Source of the DNA: Serripes groenlandicus
Lineage: Eukaryota; Mollusca; Bivalvia; Cardiida; Cardiidae
NCBI GenBank assembly: GCA_031761405.1
Contig: JASEVX010000017.1
Location: forward strand, 10,045,675-10,109,674
Direction of reading: 5' to 3'
Length of the DNA stretch: 64,000 bases
The notes under the pieces are model-generated. The model did not search any database and had not been told where the DNA came from. It saw nothing but the letters and a program-made list of their open reading frames with translations. A program made the translations under genes and the position numbers. Numbering within the stretch: the stretch's first letter is position 1; each line of letters opens with the position of its first letter. Positions 44,878 to 55,888 of the stretch are shown here, piece by piece.

Positions 44878-47800
44878 TAGTCCGGGAGCTAGAAGGGTCC
44901 ACCGTCAAAATTGAACATTTTCACAAAATAATTGTCATTATTTTTTGGTCGAATTTCTTCCATGCCTGAGAGTAGTTTTTCGAACCCCAATTCAATCAGA
45001 AGAGGCCACACATGAAGTAAACCAGCAGTATGTCATAACAACCTTCGACTTGGGAGTCTGTATGAAGGCATATCCATTGCTTTGGAACAACCCTAAACGG
45101 TATGAGAATCACATTGTTTTGATTGGTACCATCCACCTCGTGTGTGCTTATCTGAAGATGGTGGGGAAGAAGATGGATGGCTCTGGTTTGTCTGACATCC
45201 TACTTGAAGCAGGGCTGATTGCCTCTGGTTCATTGCAAGGTGTGATATCCGGAAAGCACTATGACAGGGCGGTGCACTGCCATAAGACCATGCTGGAGTG
45301 CTTGGAAAGGTTGTTATTGGAACAATACATGGCTCACTAAAATGAGCAGGAACTGTTCTCTTCCATCCCAGCATACTCGATGAAGAAGTTGGATGATTTG
45401 TTACAATCGCTCACAGAAACCAAATTGGACGCAGCATTAGATGACGATGCATTCAGTAACTACATCCAGGGTTACCTGCAGTATAGAGTGAAGGCAGTCA
45501 CGGAAAAACTGCCCAACTTTGGGCTTCCTACATGAGTCATATATGGCTAGTACTCTCTCTCGTACAGGCAGTGAAGCACAATGACTTCCTTGCATATGCA
45601 CACTGTTTGCATCTCATGACATATTTTTTGCATTCGGAGGTCAGAACTACGCCCGATATCTCACATACTTCTCCATCTTCCTGGCTAACATTGAGGTATC
45701 TCATCCCGGAGTAACTGATTTGATCAAGAGGGGAGCAATGAGTGTGGCTCGTTCCTTCATACCCGGAAACCGCTGTGCCGTCGACAAAACTATGGAAGAA
45801 ACCTTTATGAGACATGCCAAATCTCATGGTGGCGCTGGTGGGGGTGGTTTTGGTGTTTCAGGGGTTCTCAGCAACCATGATGCATACCAAAGATGGGTGC
45901 GAACAACACACACGAGATCCCAGTATGTCAAAACGACACTGAACATGGCTGACATGCTGACAGACAGCCAAAGTGGAACAATGCATCGTGATGTACGACC
46001 TGCAGAGATCCTGAAAAGTGAGAAATGCGTACGAAAGGCAAAGGAGGCAGTTGAAAGCTTCATAAATCCGTTTATAGTTGACAACCAAGACAAACTTATC
46101 AGTCTTTCATCTGGAGCTGCAGCCACTAAGATTATAGCAACTGATGTTTTGGGCCGCAGAAAAGTCAGGAAAAGAGGCACAGAAAGCTTTAATAAAAGAC
46201 AGGCTGGAGAAGAATGAAAACTTCTTTGAACCAGTAAAGCGGATGAATCTGAGAACGCTTGGTGACATGAACAAGAAGATGAAAGTAACAACGGCAAACA
46301 ACAAAGTGGTCCAGTATAAGCAACAAGGCAATATTGCCTTCCAACTATTTGTGAAATCCCAAAGCCAGGGCTTGCAGTTGGACATGAAGGAGCTGATGAC
46401 GTACCCGCTGACCCCTGTCCCATACAGCATTGGAACAGCAGATGGATTTCTGGCAAAAACAGACAAATCTAAATCTTTCCAGTATCTGACCAAAGAGTGT
46501 GAGGATGCACCGGTTCCATCGGCTGAGTCAACACTTGTGGTCTATGATGGTAATGCCTACTTATACTACCTCAAGGAGATACCAGCCAATTTCAGCTTGA
46601 TCTGCAACAAGATTTTTGGCATGATGTCAACGACAACAGATGCGGTGTTCAGCACAGATATGTATACTCCCAATTCTGTCAAATCCATGGAACGTGAGAG
46701 AAGGGGCTGTAGTGAGAAGCTCATTGTAAAGGGGGCAAGCACAAAGAAACCTCCTGATTGGAAGCAGTTCCTGACAAATGATGACAACAAGACACAATTC
46801 ATCAATCTCCTCTTCAAGACGTGGAGTAATCATTCATATGCCAATAAGCTCCTTGGAAGAAAAGTCATCATCATATGTGAAGGAGCTGCATACCAGCTGA
46901 CGTCTGAAGATGGGCAAAGCACAGCGAAGATGGAGATCGAAACTCTACGCTCATCCCAAGAGGAAACTGATTCCAGAGTAGTTCTGTACTGCATGTATGG
47001 AAAGGACAAGGGATACAAGTACATCCGGATCAAAAGTCCAGACAGCGATGTATTCTTCATCCTACTGCACTATGCCCTCACATTGCCAAATGTAGTGATT
47101 CTATTTGACACTGGCACTGGAAATAAGCAGCGACTGATCAACATCACCGAACTGGCAGAGGGCTATATACAGAACCACTGCACAGCACTCATGTGTCTCC
47201 ATGCATACACTAGATGTGACACTACCAGCGCATTCAAAGGAATAGGAAAGATCAAGCCACTGAAAACTCCAGAAAACTCCAAAGTTTGCTGCTGTACTCT
47301 GCAGGTTGGGGGAAACTTGGGACATAACCGAAGACCTCCTGATGAACTGGAGGAATTCACGTGTGCCATATATGGTCGTGCTAGAGTGCACAAGGTTAAT
47401 GAGCTGTGATACATCCGCATACAGGAGCTGTGTGCCAAGGAAGACCAACCCCACCCTTCAAATAATGTGGACCTGGGATCACTTCCACCATGCAGAATAA
47501 GTCTGGAGCAGCACGTAAGACGTGTCAACTATCAGGTTGAAATCTGGAAGAGGGCCCACATTGCTGAACCAGATATTCCAGATGTGAAGGTTGACCATGG
47601 ATGGGAGGTCAAGGATGGAAAGCTGGAGCCACTGTGGTACAAATGAGATGTTCTGCCACAGGAGCTCATCGACATCGCTGGCGAACCACTGCAGTCTGAC
47701 GACGATGTGGATTCAGATGACTCAGAAACTGTATACCAGCTGACAGATGTGCTAGATCAGTTTAGTGTACAAAGCAGTGGTGAAAGCACAGACAGTGATC

Positions 47801-48389
47801 TGGATTGACAATATGTACCCTCGAATGACATAAACTCTGTGTTTGTTAGATATTTAGACACACAGAAACGGCAATTATTGTTGATATGACTGTTGATATT
47901 TAAAACGTTGTGATACACTGGATATGAACAAAATAGCGTGTGGTCATTCAGCTCAATAGTGTGAATAAAACATTTCTGAATCATGACTAAGGTTGTTTGC
48001 TTTCTGGAAAAGATTTGACCAAAAATAATGACAATTATTTTGTGAAAAATTGAAATTTTGACCTCAAAATCGACATAAATTCATTTTTGCTGAAATGAAT
48101 CTATTCATAGTAGTTTGTTTTGTAAACAGATCTGTTTGTTATTCTATTGCGGTCATTTCGATACCTCATTTGTTAAATTTGATCAAAAAATAACGATTTT
48201 ATGATTGTTTTCACATTTTGGGTAAATTTCACTATGGCGGCCATCTTGATGACGTCATAACCGGAAGTTCGTCCCAACTTACGCAATGTTAACATTTATT
48301 TTCGTGATCAGGGCGTCATGGGGCTTCAGAAAAATATTGGTTCGGAGGTTTGGGGGGGTGCACGGTGGACCCTTCTAGCTCCCGGCCTA
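44878..48389 (+). mobile_element. Academ-like DNA transposon, decayed, about 3.5 kb
   Basis: Terminal inverted repeats: 44882-44905 is the exact inverse of 48362-48385 (24 bp), extended outwards by tag/cta with one mismatch. TAT at 44875-44877 and 48390-48392 is a candidate 3-bp target duplication. An inner repeat continues the left end (44908-44964) and matches 48003-48062 inverted, but on the right about 300 bp separate the two parts. It carries one broken gene. The Academ label rests on the XPG-like nuclease motifs and the 3-bp duplication and is an inference. Confidence 0.75.
44960..47808 (+). pseudogene. Broken transposon protein with XPG/PIN-like motifs
   Basis: One long gene read through several frames. 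In order: DLGVCMKAYPLLWNNPKRYE, GSLQGVISGKHYDRAVHCHK, GQNYARYLTYFSIFLANIEV, MSVARSFIPGNRCAVDKTME, TTHTRSQYVKTTLNMADM, QGNIAFQLFVKSQS, LVVYDGNAYLYYLKEIPANF, SPDSDVFFILLHYA, HAYTRCDTTSAFKGIGK, and an acidic serine-rich tail ending at 47808. Breaks: TAA at 45338; frameshifts near 45530, in a T run near 45634 and near 46150; TGA at 47407 and 47644. Proteins of this family occur in many invertebrate transposons. SPDSDVF and HAYTRCD...G.GK resemble the acidic motifs of XPG/FEN1-type nucleases. The N-terminal region usual for the family is missing; the left repeat runs directly into the gene. Confidence 0.8.
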
Positions 48390-49049
48390 TATGGTATTGT
48401 GTTTTTTTTACCAACTGACACAACTTTAACAAGTTTTTCCCTATATAGTTCTCTTTGTAAAACAGGTGACCTCCGTGGTGGGCCGATTTTGAATCCAGGG
48501 CCAAAATTTGAACAATCTTGGTAGAGGACCACAAGACAATGCTACACACCAAATATCTAAGCTCTATGCCTTTCTGTTTCAGTCAAGAAGTTTTTCAATA
48601 TTTTTTGCAAAATATCTCTATGTAAACCCTAACCCTAGGTTATCCCGGGGAATAATTTGAAAAATCTTTGTAGAGGACCACCAGACAATGATACACATTT
48701 TCAAAGCAGTATTTATTTTAATCTTTACTGTTGCCATGGCAACCAGAGTTCTGCATGGCGTTAGTTTTATTTGTAAGAACACAGCCCAAGGAATATCATC
48801 AAAACTGGCCAAGCGGCTTAGGAGGAGATATCTTTTGAATCAATTGTTTACAGATGACAGTCAATATTGATCACAATAAATCACCTTGAGCATGTTGTGC
48901 TCATGTGAGCTACAACAAACAACCTTGTAATAAAATGTAGATTCAGATCACTTTATCATACTTGAAATCTTTTGGGAATATTGCATGAATGCTTTCTTAA
49001 AACTTCTGGCATGTAGTACAGAATCTGATACTGATCAGACTGCCAGAAG

Positions 49050-49250
49050 GGGCAGGTTACCTTTCTCACATGCAGAAACTTTTTGAATCATCTGTAGCAA
49101 ATGTCTTTTAAAACATTGTGACAATACAAGAAATTATCAATGATGGATACTTTCTCCTTTTGCCGTAATGTTTTCAACTTCTTTCAATTGTTAACTTTAT
49201 TTTTTCAAAGTCGGCTGTTGCAGATATGTCATATGTGGAAAAGTGTTAAC
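49050..49250. repeat. Family A MITE, old copy (A2)
   Basis: From ttacctttctcacatgcaga, centre near 49130-49165, to tatgtggaaaagtgttaa. Confidence 0.6.
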
Positions 49251-49384
49251 TCTACTCTGTTCATCAGTCTAAATGTACTTTTTATCAGTGCATACAGTAC
49301 TTCTACTATAATTGGTCTATCTATGACATGGCTTAATATTTCAACTGAAGTAAAAAAAAGAATCATAATGTTATCTTATTTAAG

Positions 49385-49926
49385 ATTTATCCTCTTCCCA
49401 CATAAAGACACTTTCTGGCACCTCTGCAGCAGACGATTTTGGAAAACATTGTGGCAACAGGTGAAATTGCTCAAAATGTTTCCAACTTTATTAAATAATA
49501 GTTCGTTCATTTACAGAGAGTTTCCATATCTTTGACTTAACCCTTTCCCTCATAAGACAATTCTGCAGCAGACGACTTTGAACATATTTTGTCAAAAAAT
49601 AGAAAATCTCTATAATTGAATGGATAACCTATGACTAAAAGTGGAAAACATTGTGTCAAATGTAGAAATTGCTTGTTTTGAGCAATTTCTTCTTTCGTTA
49701 CTATGTTTTCAAAGAGCCGTCTGCTGCAGAGGCGTCTGAAAACGTCTATATGAGGGAAAGGGTTAAGATTTATCCTTTTCCCACATACAGACACTTTCTG
49801 GCACCTCTGCAGCAGACAATTTTTGAAATCATTATGGCAACAAGTGAAATTGCTCAAAAATGTTTCCAACTGTATTAATGTTCTCAAAGTCGTCTGCAGC
49901 AGATTTGTCGTAAGTGGGAAAGGGTT
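49385..49926. repeat. Duplicated A2 MITE with an A1 insertion
   Basis: Two A2 starts (cttcccacataaagacactt and tttcccacatacagacactt) with the same internal deletion (gtgaaattgctcaaaatg) flank an A1 at 49537-49766. The right end is agtgggaaagggttaa, 28 bp from exon 1. Confidence 0.75.
49537..49766. mobile_element. Family A MITE (A1), reverse orientation
   Basis: TTAA on both sides, left arm cataagacaattctgcagca, centre gcttgttttgagc, right arm cgtctatatgagggaaag. Confidence 0.9.
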
Positions 49927-49953
49927 AAAAAGAAATCCACCTCCTGGGCATAC

Positions 49954-50078
49954 CTTCAAATGCATTGTTAAGGACACCTTGACCCAAGTCCTCAAACACC
50001 ATCCTTTGACTAGCGTATTTACTTCCTGGCAAGACTTCCAGAACCCCGTCATCCACCGTCTTAAAGCCATCGTGTGAC
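49954..50078 (-). CDS. KIF28P: KIF28P-like kinesin-3, exon 1 in window (motor, before P-loop)
   Basis: First recognisable exon of a minus-strand kinesin-3 motor gene. It reads SHDGFKTVDDGVLEVLP, then YASQRMVFEDLGQGVLNNAFE, the motor segment between the N-terminal strand and the P-loop. The YASQ..V..DLG pattern is typical of kinesin-3. The acceptor is TTTCCTTCAG and the donor GAAG|GTATG. It enters in phase 2, with the last base of a probable Trp codon, and leaves in phase 1, so the next exon completes a Gly codon. The preceding N-terminal strand (usually VAVRVRPFN-like) was not found up to 64000, so the start codon and promoter are missing. Assignment to kinesin-3 is firm; KIF28P/KLP-6 rather than KIF1/13/16 is inferred from the chain of exons. 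Confidence 0.9.
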
Positions 50079-50150
50079 CTGAAGGAAACACAATAAGAGA
50101 ATTCAATCGATTCTACATTGTTATCGTTGACACCTTACACCTTACAATCA

Positions 50151-51182
50151 ATAACAAGAGGCCCAAGAGGGCCAGTATCGCTCCACGGCCATAAGGCAAA
50201 AATAAAATCTCCAAACAGCCCTGCCCCGTGGTGGCTATTTTTTTTACCAACCACCATGGCTTAAAGGAATCTTGTAGAGTGTCACCAAAGGAATGTTTCT
50301 GCAAAATTATTTGAAAATATGCCTGACACTTTCGGAGGAGAAGATTTTTTAAGTTTTCACTATGGTCATATAAGTCAAAATAGCCCCGCCCTCTGGCGGC
50401 CATGTTTTTCGACCAATCAACATGGCTTGAAGGAATCTGATAGAGGGTCACCCAATGAACATTTCTACAAAATTATTTGAAAATCGGCTGAACACTTTCG
50501 GAGAAGAAGATGTTTTAAGTTTTCACTATAGCTATATAACGCAAAAAAGCCCCGCCCCCTGGCGGCCATGTTTTTCGCCCAATCAACATTTCTTGAAGGA
50601 ATCTAATTAAGGTTCACACAAGGAACATTTCTACAAAATTATTTGAAAATCGGCCTGACACTTTTGGAGGAGAAGATTTTTTAAGTTTGCTCTTTAGCCA
50701 TATAGGCAAAATAGCCCCGCCCTGTGACGGCCATGTTTTTTTACCAATCAACATGGCTTGAAGGAATCTGATAGAGGGTCACCCACGGAACATTTCTACA
50801 TAATTATTTGAAAATCTGCTAAACACTTTTTGAGAAGAAGATTATTTAAGTTTTCACTATAGCTATATAAGGCAAAAAAGCCCCGCACCCTGGCGGCCAT
50901 GTTTTTCGCCCAATCAAAATTTCTTGAAGGAATCTAATAAAGGGTCACCCAAGGAACATTTCTACAAAATTATTTGAAAATCGGCCTGACACTTTCGGAG
51001 AAGAAGATTTTTTAAGTTCTCACTATTTTTTTCTTTCGGTTGCCATGGAAACCAGAATTTTGAATGGATCAAAAAAAATTGAAGGAATTTAGTAGAGGAC
51101 ATTGAGAGGATGCTTCCCATGAAGTTTCAACCAAATTGGCCAAGTGGTTAGGGAGAAGAAGTCGTTTAAAGGAAAAAGTTAA

Positions 51183-51226
<44 letters not shown>

Positions 51227-51286
51227 CGACGGACAATTCGCCATGACATAAGCTCGACTGGCTTTCAGCCAGTGGAGCTAAAAACT
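50151..51286 (+). mobile_element. Family E, Helitron-like element, longest copy
   Basis: Left end aacaagaggcccaagagggc. Seven or so tandem units of about 150 bp follow (ccatgtttttcgaccaatca, acatggcttgaaggaatctg, agaagattttttaagttttc), then the tail gttgccatggaaaccagaat and a (acgc)n run at 51181-51229. The end has a clear stem-loop ctggctttcagccag just before tggagctaa. Target bases cannot be set from one copy. Confidence 0.68.
51181..51229. repeat. (acgc)n microsatellite
   Basis: About twelve acgc units inside the tail of the family E element; the copy at 2766-3472 has only a degenerate acgcacgaaacacgacgc there. Confidence 0.95.
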
Positions 51287-51295
51287 GCTTCTTTA

Positions 51296-51507
51296 CCCTT
51301 CACTTTCTGACGCCTCTGCAGCAGACGGCTTTTTGAAAACATGGCGACAAAAGAAGAAATTGCTCAAAACGAGCAATTTCATCTTTTGCCACCATGTTTT
51401 CAACCCTTTTTAATTAATAAGTGTACTTTCATTTAGGGGGTTTTCAATTTTTTTCGAATAAAGTCATCTGCTGCAGATTTGTTGTATGTGAGAAAGGGGG
51501 GTTGAAA
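51296..51507. repeat. Family A MITE (A1) with lost left end
   Basis: Begins acccttcactttctgacgcc, centre gctcaaaacgagc, right half of A2 type (tgcagatttgttgtatgtga), end gaaaggggggttg. Confidence 0.7.
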
Positions 51508-51511
51508 CCCA

Positions 51512-52240
51512 CTGTAATGTTACGACTTGAACTACGATTAATTAATGAATAAATTATTTTGGATGATAGAAAATGCTCGATGGTTTCCTTTATTAATATT
51601 GGTCATAGTTCTGTCTTGGGAGGAGTCAATGTTGACCTCTCCAATATGAAGCTAGGTCAATAAAGAGAGTTATGAATATGTAAACAGGGCAGTATCTAAA
51701 GATGGCCCAGAGCTGCTTCGGAGAGAGATAGGAATATAGCTAGGAGAGAAGACAGGAGATAGAGAGAGAGGAGAGAGCGGGCGTTAGAACTACACCATGG
51801 AGAGGGGCTGCCGAGATCAGACTCTTGGGAGAGAATGAGGGCCAAGAGTGGAGAGATAGATTCAGATGGGTCCTCTCTGCGAGGACCATAGGGGAAGATA
51901 TGGTATTAGAAATGATGACGCACAGAGATTATTGCCACTTTGGGCTAATGGAACATTTACTTAAATATCTTGGTAAAAGGAGGCGCGACTAAAATGACTA
52001 TTGATGTTGTTAGATGTTCGATGTGTCAGTGTCGTATTATGTGTGAGAAGTAAATATTAAATAGTGTGTCAGTCACATAGACTTGTTGAATTTTATTATT
52101 AAATAGTTTTACAACGCATCGCGAAGTACTAAAAGTCATACAAAAATGAGCCAAATATAGAAAGATAACATGACACCACTACTTTAGACTACAGACAAAT
52201 CCAAATGAGGTCAAACATCCATGCAACGAAATTCATTGAA
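51512..52240. other. Unassigned stretch, possibly a solo LTR
   Basis: Holds a purine-rich block (gaggagagagcgggcgttag near 51765) and an A/T-rich 3' part with aagtaaatattaaatagtgt. A tgt...aca outline (tgtaatgttacgac to atagttttaca) is compatible with a solo LTR, but I find no flanking duplication. No reading frame of note. Confidence 0.25.
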
Positions 52241-52395
52241 CCCTTTATGAGCCCGTCCATGGGAAAAGTACAAGTTGGCTTGTAGATGCGGGTCAGCCTT
52301 TGCATCTGCACTATCTGATCAATATCTTGAATGTTCACATATTATTCTCATAGGTGTCAACTTCGTCTTTTTCCCGCAGACGGGCTCATATATCT
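52241..52395. mobile_element. Family I foldback element
   Basis: The inverted edges atgagcccgtcc and agacgggctcat enclose gtacaagttggcttgtag and ttgaatgttcacatattatt. It is shorter and cleaner than the copies at 11025 and 31590. Confidence 0.6.
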
Positions 52396-52417
52396 TGTTC
52401 TTTGCCTTCTCCCATAC

Positions 52418-52812
52418 TTAACCCTTTCCCTCATACGACAATTCTGCAGCAGACGACTTTGAACGTATTTTGTCAGATGGATAACCTATGACTATGAGTG
52501 GAAAACATTGTGACAAAAGGAGAAATTGCACGTTCTGTGCAATTTCTTCTTTTGTCACTATGTTTTCAAAACGCCGTCTGCTTTAACCCTTTCCCTCATA
52601 CGACAATTCTGCAGCAGACGACTTTGAACGTATTTTGTCAAAACATAGAAAATCTCCATAGTTGAATGGATAACCTATGACAAAAAGTGGAAAACATTGT
52701 GGCAAAAGGAGAAATTGCACGTTTTGTGCAATTTCTTCTTTTGTCACTATGTTTTCAAAAAGCCGTCTGCTGCAGAGGCGTCAGAAAGCGTCTATATGAG
52801 GGAAAGGGTTAA
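52418..52812. mobile_element. Composite of two A1 MITEs, copy 1
   Basis: An A1 with an internal deletion (tgtcagatggataacctatg) loses its right end at gccgtctgct, where a complete second A1 begins (TTAA at 52583). The outer borders are both TTAA. Length 395 bp. Confidence 0.92.
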
Positions 52813-52849
52813 TTGATGTGAATTTATAGTCAGAAACAGCAACAAAATT

Positions 52850-53325
52850 TAACGTCTCCCTCATATTTTGACGCCTCTACAGCAGAAGCTTTTGAAATCA
52901 TTTTGACAAAAAGAGAAATTGCTATGTTGAGCAAAATCTCGTTTTGCCTTGTATATATAATGCTTTCAACAAGATAACATTTTTCATATTTTAACCCCTT
53001 TCCCAAAAACAAAACGCTTTCTGATGCTTCTGCAGCAGACAACTTTTGAAAATATTGTAACAAAAGGAAAATTGCTCATAATGAGCAATATCTCCTTTAG
53101 CCACAATGTTTTCAACTCTATTAAAAAATTAAACATTAATCTATAGAGATTTTCCATATTTTTGTCACCTCTGCAGCAGACGACTTTTGAAAACATTGAA
53201 AATATTGTAACAAAAGGAGAAATTGATCATTATGAGTATTTACTCCTTTTGACACAATATTTTCAAAAGTTGAATGCTGCAAATGAGTCAAAATGCATCT
53301 GTACACGGGAAAGGGTAAGGGAAAA
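52850..53325. repeat. Old family A copies
   Basis: Three degraded pieces: 52850-52975; 52994-53160 (ccctttcccaaaaacaaaac start); and 53160-53322 (centre ggagaaattgatcattatga, end acacgggaaagggtaa). Confidence 0.6.
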
Positions 53326-53332
53326 TGCCTCT

Positions 53333-53727
53333 TTAACCCTTTCCCTCATACGGCAATTCTGCAGCAGACGACTTTGAACGTATTTTGTCAGATGGATAAC
53401 CTATGACTAAAAGTGGAAAACATTGTGACAAAAGGAGAAATTGCACGTTCTGTGCAATTTCTTCTTTTGTCACTATGTTTTCAAAACGCCGTCTGCTTTA
53501 ACCCTTTCCCTCATACGGCAATTCTGCAGCAGACGACTTTGAACGTATTTTGTGAAAAAATAGAAAATCTCCATAATTCAATGGATAACCTATGACAAAA
53601 AGTGGAAAACATTGTGGCAAAAGGAGAAATTGCACGTTTTGTGCAATTTCTTCTTTTGTCACTATGTTTTCAAAAAGCCGTCTGCTGCAGAGGCGTCAGA
53701 AAGCGTCTATATGAGGGAAAGGGTTAA
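53333..53727. mobile_element. Composite of two A1 MITEs, copy 2
   Basis: Same two-part structure as 52418-52812, with the same internal deletion, the same truncation point (gccgtctgct then TTAA at 53498) and the same total length. Different flanking DNA lies on both sides. A handful of substitutions separate the two. Confidence 0.92.
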
Positions 53728-53809
53728 ATAGCACATACAGTAAACAGTTAATACCGCTTATTCAGCATAATTATATAACTTATTCTCTCACCATTTACCC
53801 TTTACAAAA

Positions 53810-54000
53810 CCTATATAGACGCATTTTGACGCATCTGCAGCAGACCAGTTTTGAAAAAAACATTGTGGCAAAAGGAGACAAATGTGTCAGGGATGAGCAA
53901 TTTCTCATCATGCCACAATTTATTCAATTTATTTAGTAATACAAATGTTGGCAAGGATATTTTCTAAGTCGCATATTTGTTGTATATGGGAAAGGGTTAA
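53810..54000. repeat. Family A MITE, old copy (A2)
   Basis: From acctatatagacgcattttg to gtatatgggaaagggttaa, with a decayed centre. Confidence 0.65.
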
Positions 54001-54078
54001 TCAGGAAGTCCGCGTTGAAAATCAGATAAAACACAAAATTAACCAAAATAGTGTGTTGTGCCAAGGCGACAGCCTACA

Positions 54079-54309
54079 TTAACCCTTTCCCTCATATAGA
54101 CGCTTTCTGACGCCTCTGCAGCAGAAGGCTTTTTGAAAACATAGTGACAAAAGAAGAAATTGCACAAAACGTGCAATTTCTCCTTCTGCCACAATGTTTT
54201 CCACTTTCTGTCATAGGTTATCCATTCAATTATAGAGATTTTCTATTTTTTGACAAACTACGTTCAAAGTCGTCTGCTTTCAGAATTGTCGTATGAGGGA
54301 AAGGGTTAA
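54079..54309. mobile_element. Family A MITE (A1), gcac/gtgc centre
   Basis: TTAA on both sides; left arm ctcatatagacgctttctga; centre gcacaaaacgtgc; right arm gaattgtcgtatgaggga. Confidence 0.92.
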
Positions 54310-54497
54310 GATAACAATAAGAGGTGTAATGCATTCAGAGTGTTATGATATGTCAAACTTTACAAAACAGACAATCTCAGACACTTCTGCATAACACAAA
54401 CCACTTCTGCACTATACTTTGTAATCAAAGCTCAACGCAGCAATTTTTTCTTTTCGTACAATTTTTTTTCGCTCTGTATCAAAACAAAACAGTAAAC

Positions 54498-54842
54498 AGT
54501 CAAACCTGTTCTAAAGACCACCTTAGATTCCCTGTCCATTATAGCAACCACACTTTAGATTCTAATTTACTCATTTTCTGCATAAATGACCCTGCAATTA
54601 ACCCTTTCCCTCATATAGACGCTTTTATGACGCCTCTGCAGAAGACGTTTTTTTTGAAAACATAGTGACAAAAGAAGAAATTGCTCAAAACGAGCATATA
54701 TCTATCTATATTTTGACAAAACATGTTAAAAGTCGTCTGCTGCAGAATTGTTGTATGAGGGAAAGGGTTAAAGACCACCTGTGAACAAAGACCAGATTGT
54801 TATCTTCCAATGGGTGGTCTTTATACACAGGTTCCACTGTAC
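54498..54842. mobile_element. Family J inverted-repeat element split by a MITE
   Basis: The left edge aacctgttctaaagaccacc and right edge ggtggtctttatacacaggt are imperfect inverses. The A1 at 54598-54771 lies between them at a TTAA. Confidence 0.6.
54598..54771. mobile_element. Family A MITE (A1), internally deleted
   Basis: TTAA on both sides but lacks the right half of the centre (runs from aaaacgagca straight to tatatctatctatattttga). Confidence 0.85.
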
Positions 54843-54846
54843 TCTT

Positions 54847-55076
54847 TTAACCCTTTCCCTCATATAGACGCTTTCTGACGCCTCTGCAGCAGACGGCTTT
54901 TTGAAAACATAGTGGCAAAAGAAGAAATTGCACAGAACGTGCAATTTCTCCTTTTGCCACAATGTTTTCCACTTTTTGTCATAGGTTATCCATTCAATTA
55001 TGGAGATTTTCTATGTTTTGACAAAATATGTTCAAAGTCGTCTGCTGCAGAAATGTCGTATGAGGGAAAGGGTTAA
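54847..55076. mobile_element. Family A MITE (A1), gcac/gtgc centre
   Basis: TTAA on both sides; centre gcacagaacgtgc; spacer cactttttgtcataggttat; right arm gaaatgtcgtatgaggga. Confidence 0.92.
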
Positions 55077-55142
55077 TAGTCCAATTTTCTATTATTTCAT
55101 TCCTGTTTCTTAGGTGAAAAAGAGATATGTAATTGATATTAA

Positions 55143-55345
55143 TTAACCCCTTTCCCACATACAGATGCTTTCTTTTGCAGCAGACACATTTTGATAATAT
55201 GGTAATCAAATAAGTCTCAATTGCTCATGAAATAAGCAACTTTATTCAATAACTTTTCTTTCATTTATAGAGAATTGCCATACTTTTGCCTACATATTTT
55301 CAAATACGATTACTGGAGATATTTTGTATGTGGGAAAGGGTTTAA
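55143..55345. repeat. Family A MITE, old copy (A2)
   Basis: From ttaacccctttcccacatac to gtatgtgggaaagggttt; the centre is mostly gone. Confidence 0.65.
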
Positions 55346-55379
55346 TATGTGGTATAAGTTATACCTTGTTACAACACAA

Positions 55380-55622
55380 GGGTTTGGCGTGAAACGGTTG
55401 TAACTAAAATTGGTATTTTTTTAACAAGGTTGATCACCTCGCCATGAAGTCTTTATAAGCGTTAAATCATTTTTCTTGGTAAACAATGGAAATTTAGGTG
55501 CCATTGCTCATTCTGAGCAATGGCACCTAAATTTGCATTGTTTACAAAGGGATCAAAATTGCCCCTAAACCAGGGTTTTCAAAATAGATTTTAAGTTACA
55601 ACCGTTTCACTCAAAGCCCTCG
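55380..55622. mobile_element. Family B MITE, copy 2 (inverted)
   Basis: Starts gggtttggcgtgaaacggtt and ends cgtttcactcaaagccctcg. The long palindromic centre contains attgctcattctgagcaat, flanked by ggtgcc/ggcacc. It is the same element as 4656-4900 in the opposite orientation. Confidence 0.85.
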
Positions 55623-55724
55623 AACAGTACACTTATCCACAATCCCTAAGTGACTAATTTCTAAGCAAATTGGCTTCAATATGTGCCTTGCATGTCAGCC
55701 ATGACCCTGTTCATTAGGGATCAA

Positions 55725-55888
55725 TTGATTGATTGATTGATTTGGGTTTAACTTCATTACTTCACACAATAATCTTTCCAAGCAACTGGCTGCTTTTCTA
55801 CATAGACTTAGCCCATTGGTGGAAGACGAATGACGCATGTCGCATTGACTTTTGTCAAACGTCGGAAAGAAAGTTGGCCGAGTCGGGA
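55725..55888 (-). mobile_element. 5'-truncated SINE with 14-bp duplication
   Basis: A SINE of the type at 59044 whose tRNA head is missing: only the body and 3' domain remain, with an (aatc)n tail. The duplication tcattagggatcaa flanks it exactly at 55711-55724 and 55889-55902. Confidence 0.9.

Larger units (their letters stand above)
44527..48916 (+). mobile_element. Family E element split by a DNA transposon
   Basis: Left end aacaagagagccaagatgat; right end caccttgagcatgttgtgct then catgtgagctac, with the usual hairpin. Between them, apart from the transposon at 44878-48389, are about 150-bp units containing cttggtagaggaccacaaga and the tail ttgccatggcaaccagagtt. Confidence 0.62.

Noticed and set aside
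45824..46456. Long minus-strand open frame across the transposon
   Set aside because: It is antisense to the transposon gene, with no family resemblance.
48625..48642. Telomere-like aaccctaaccctagg
   Set aside because: Only two units; no array.
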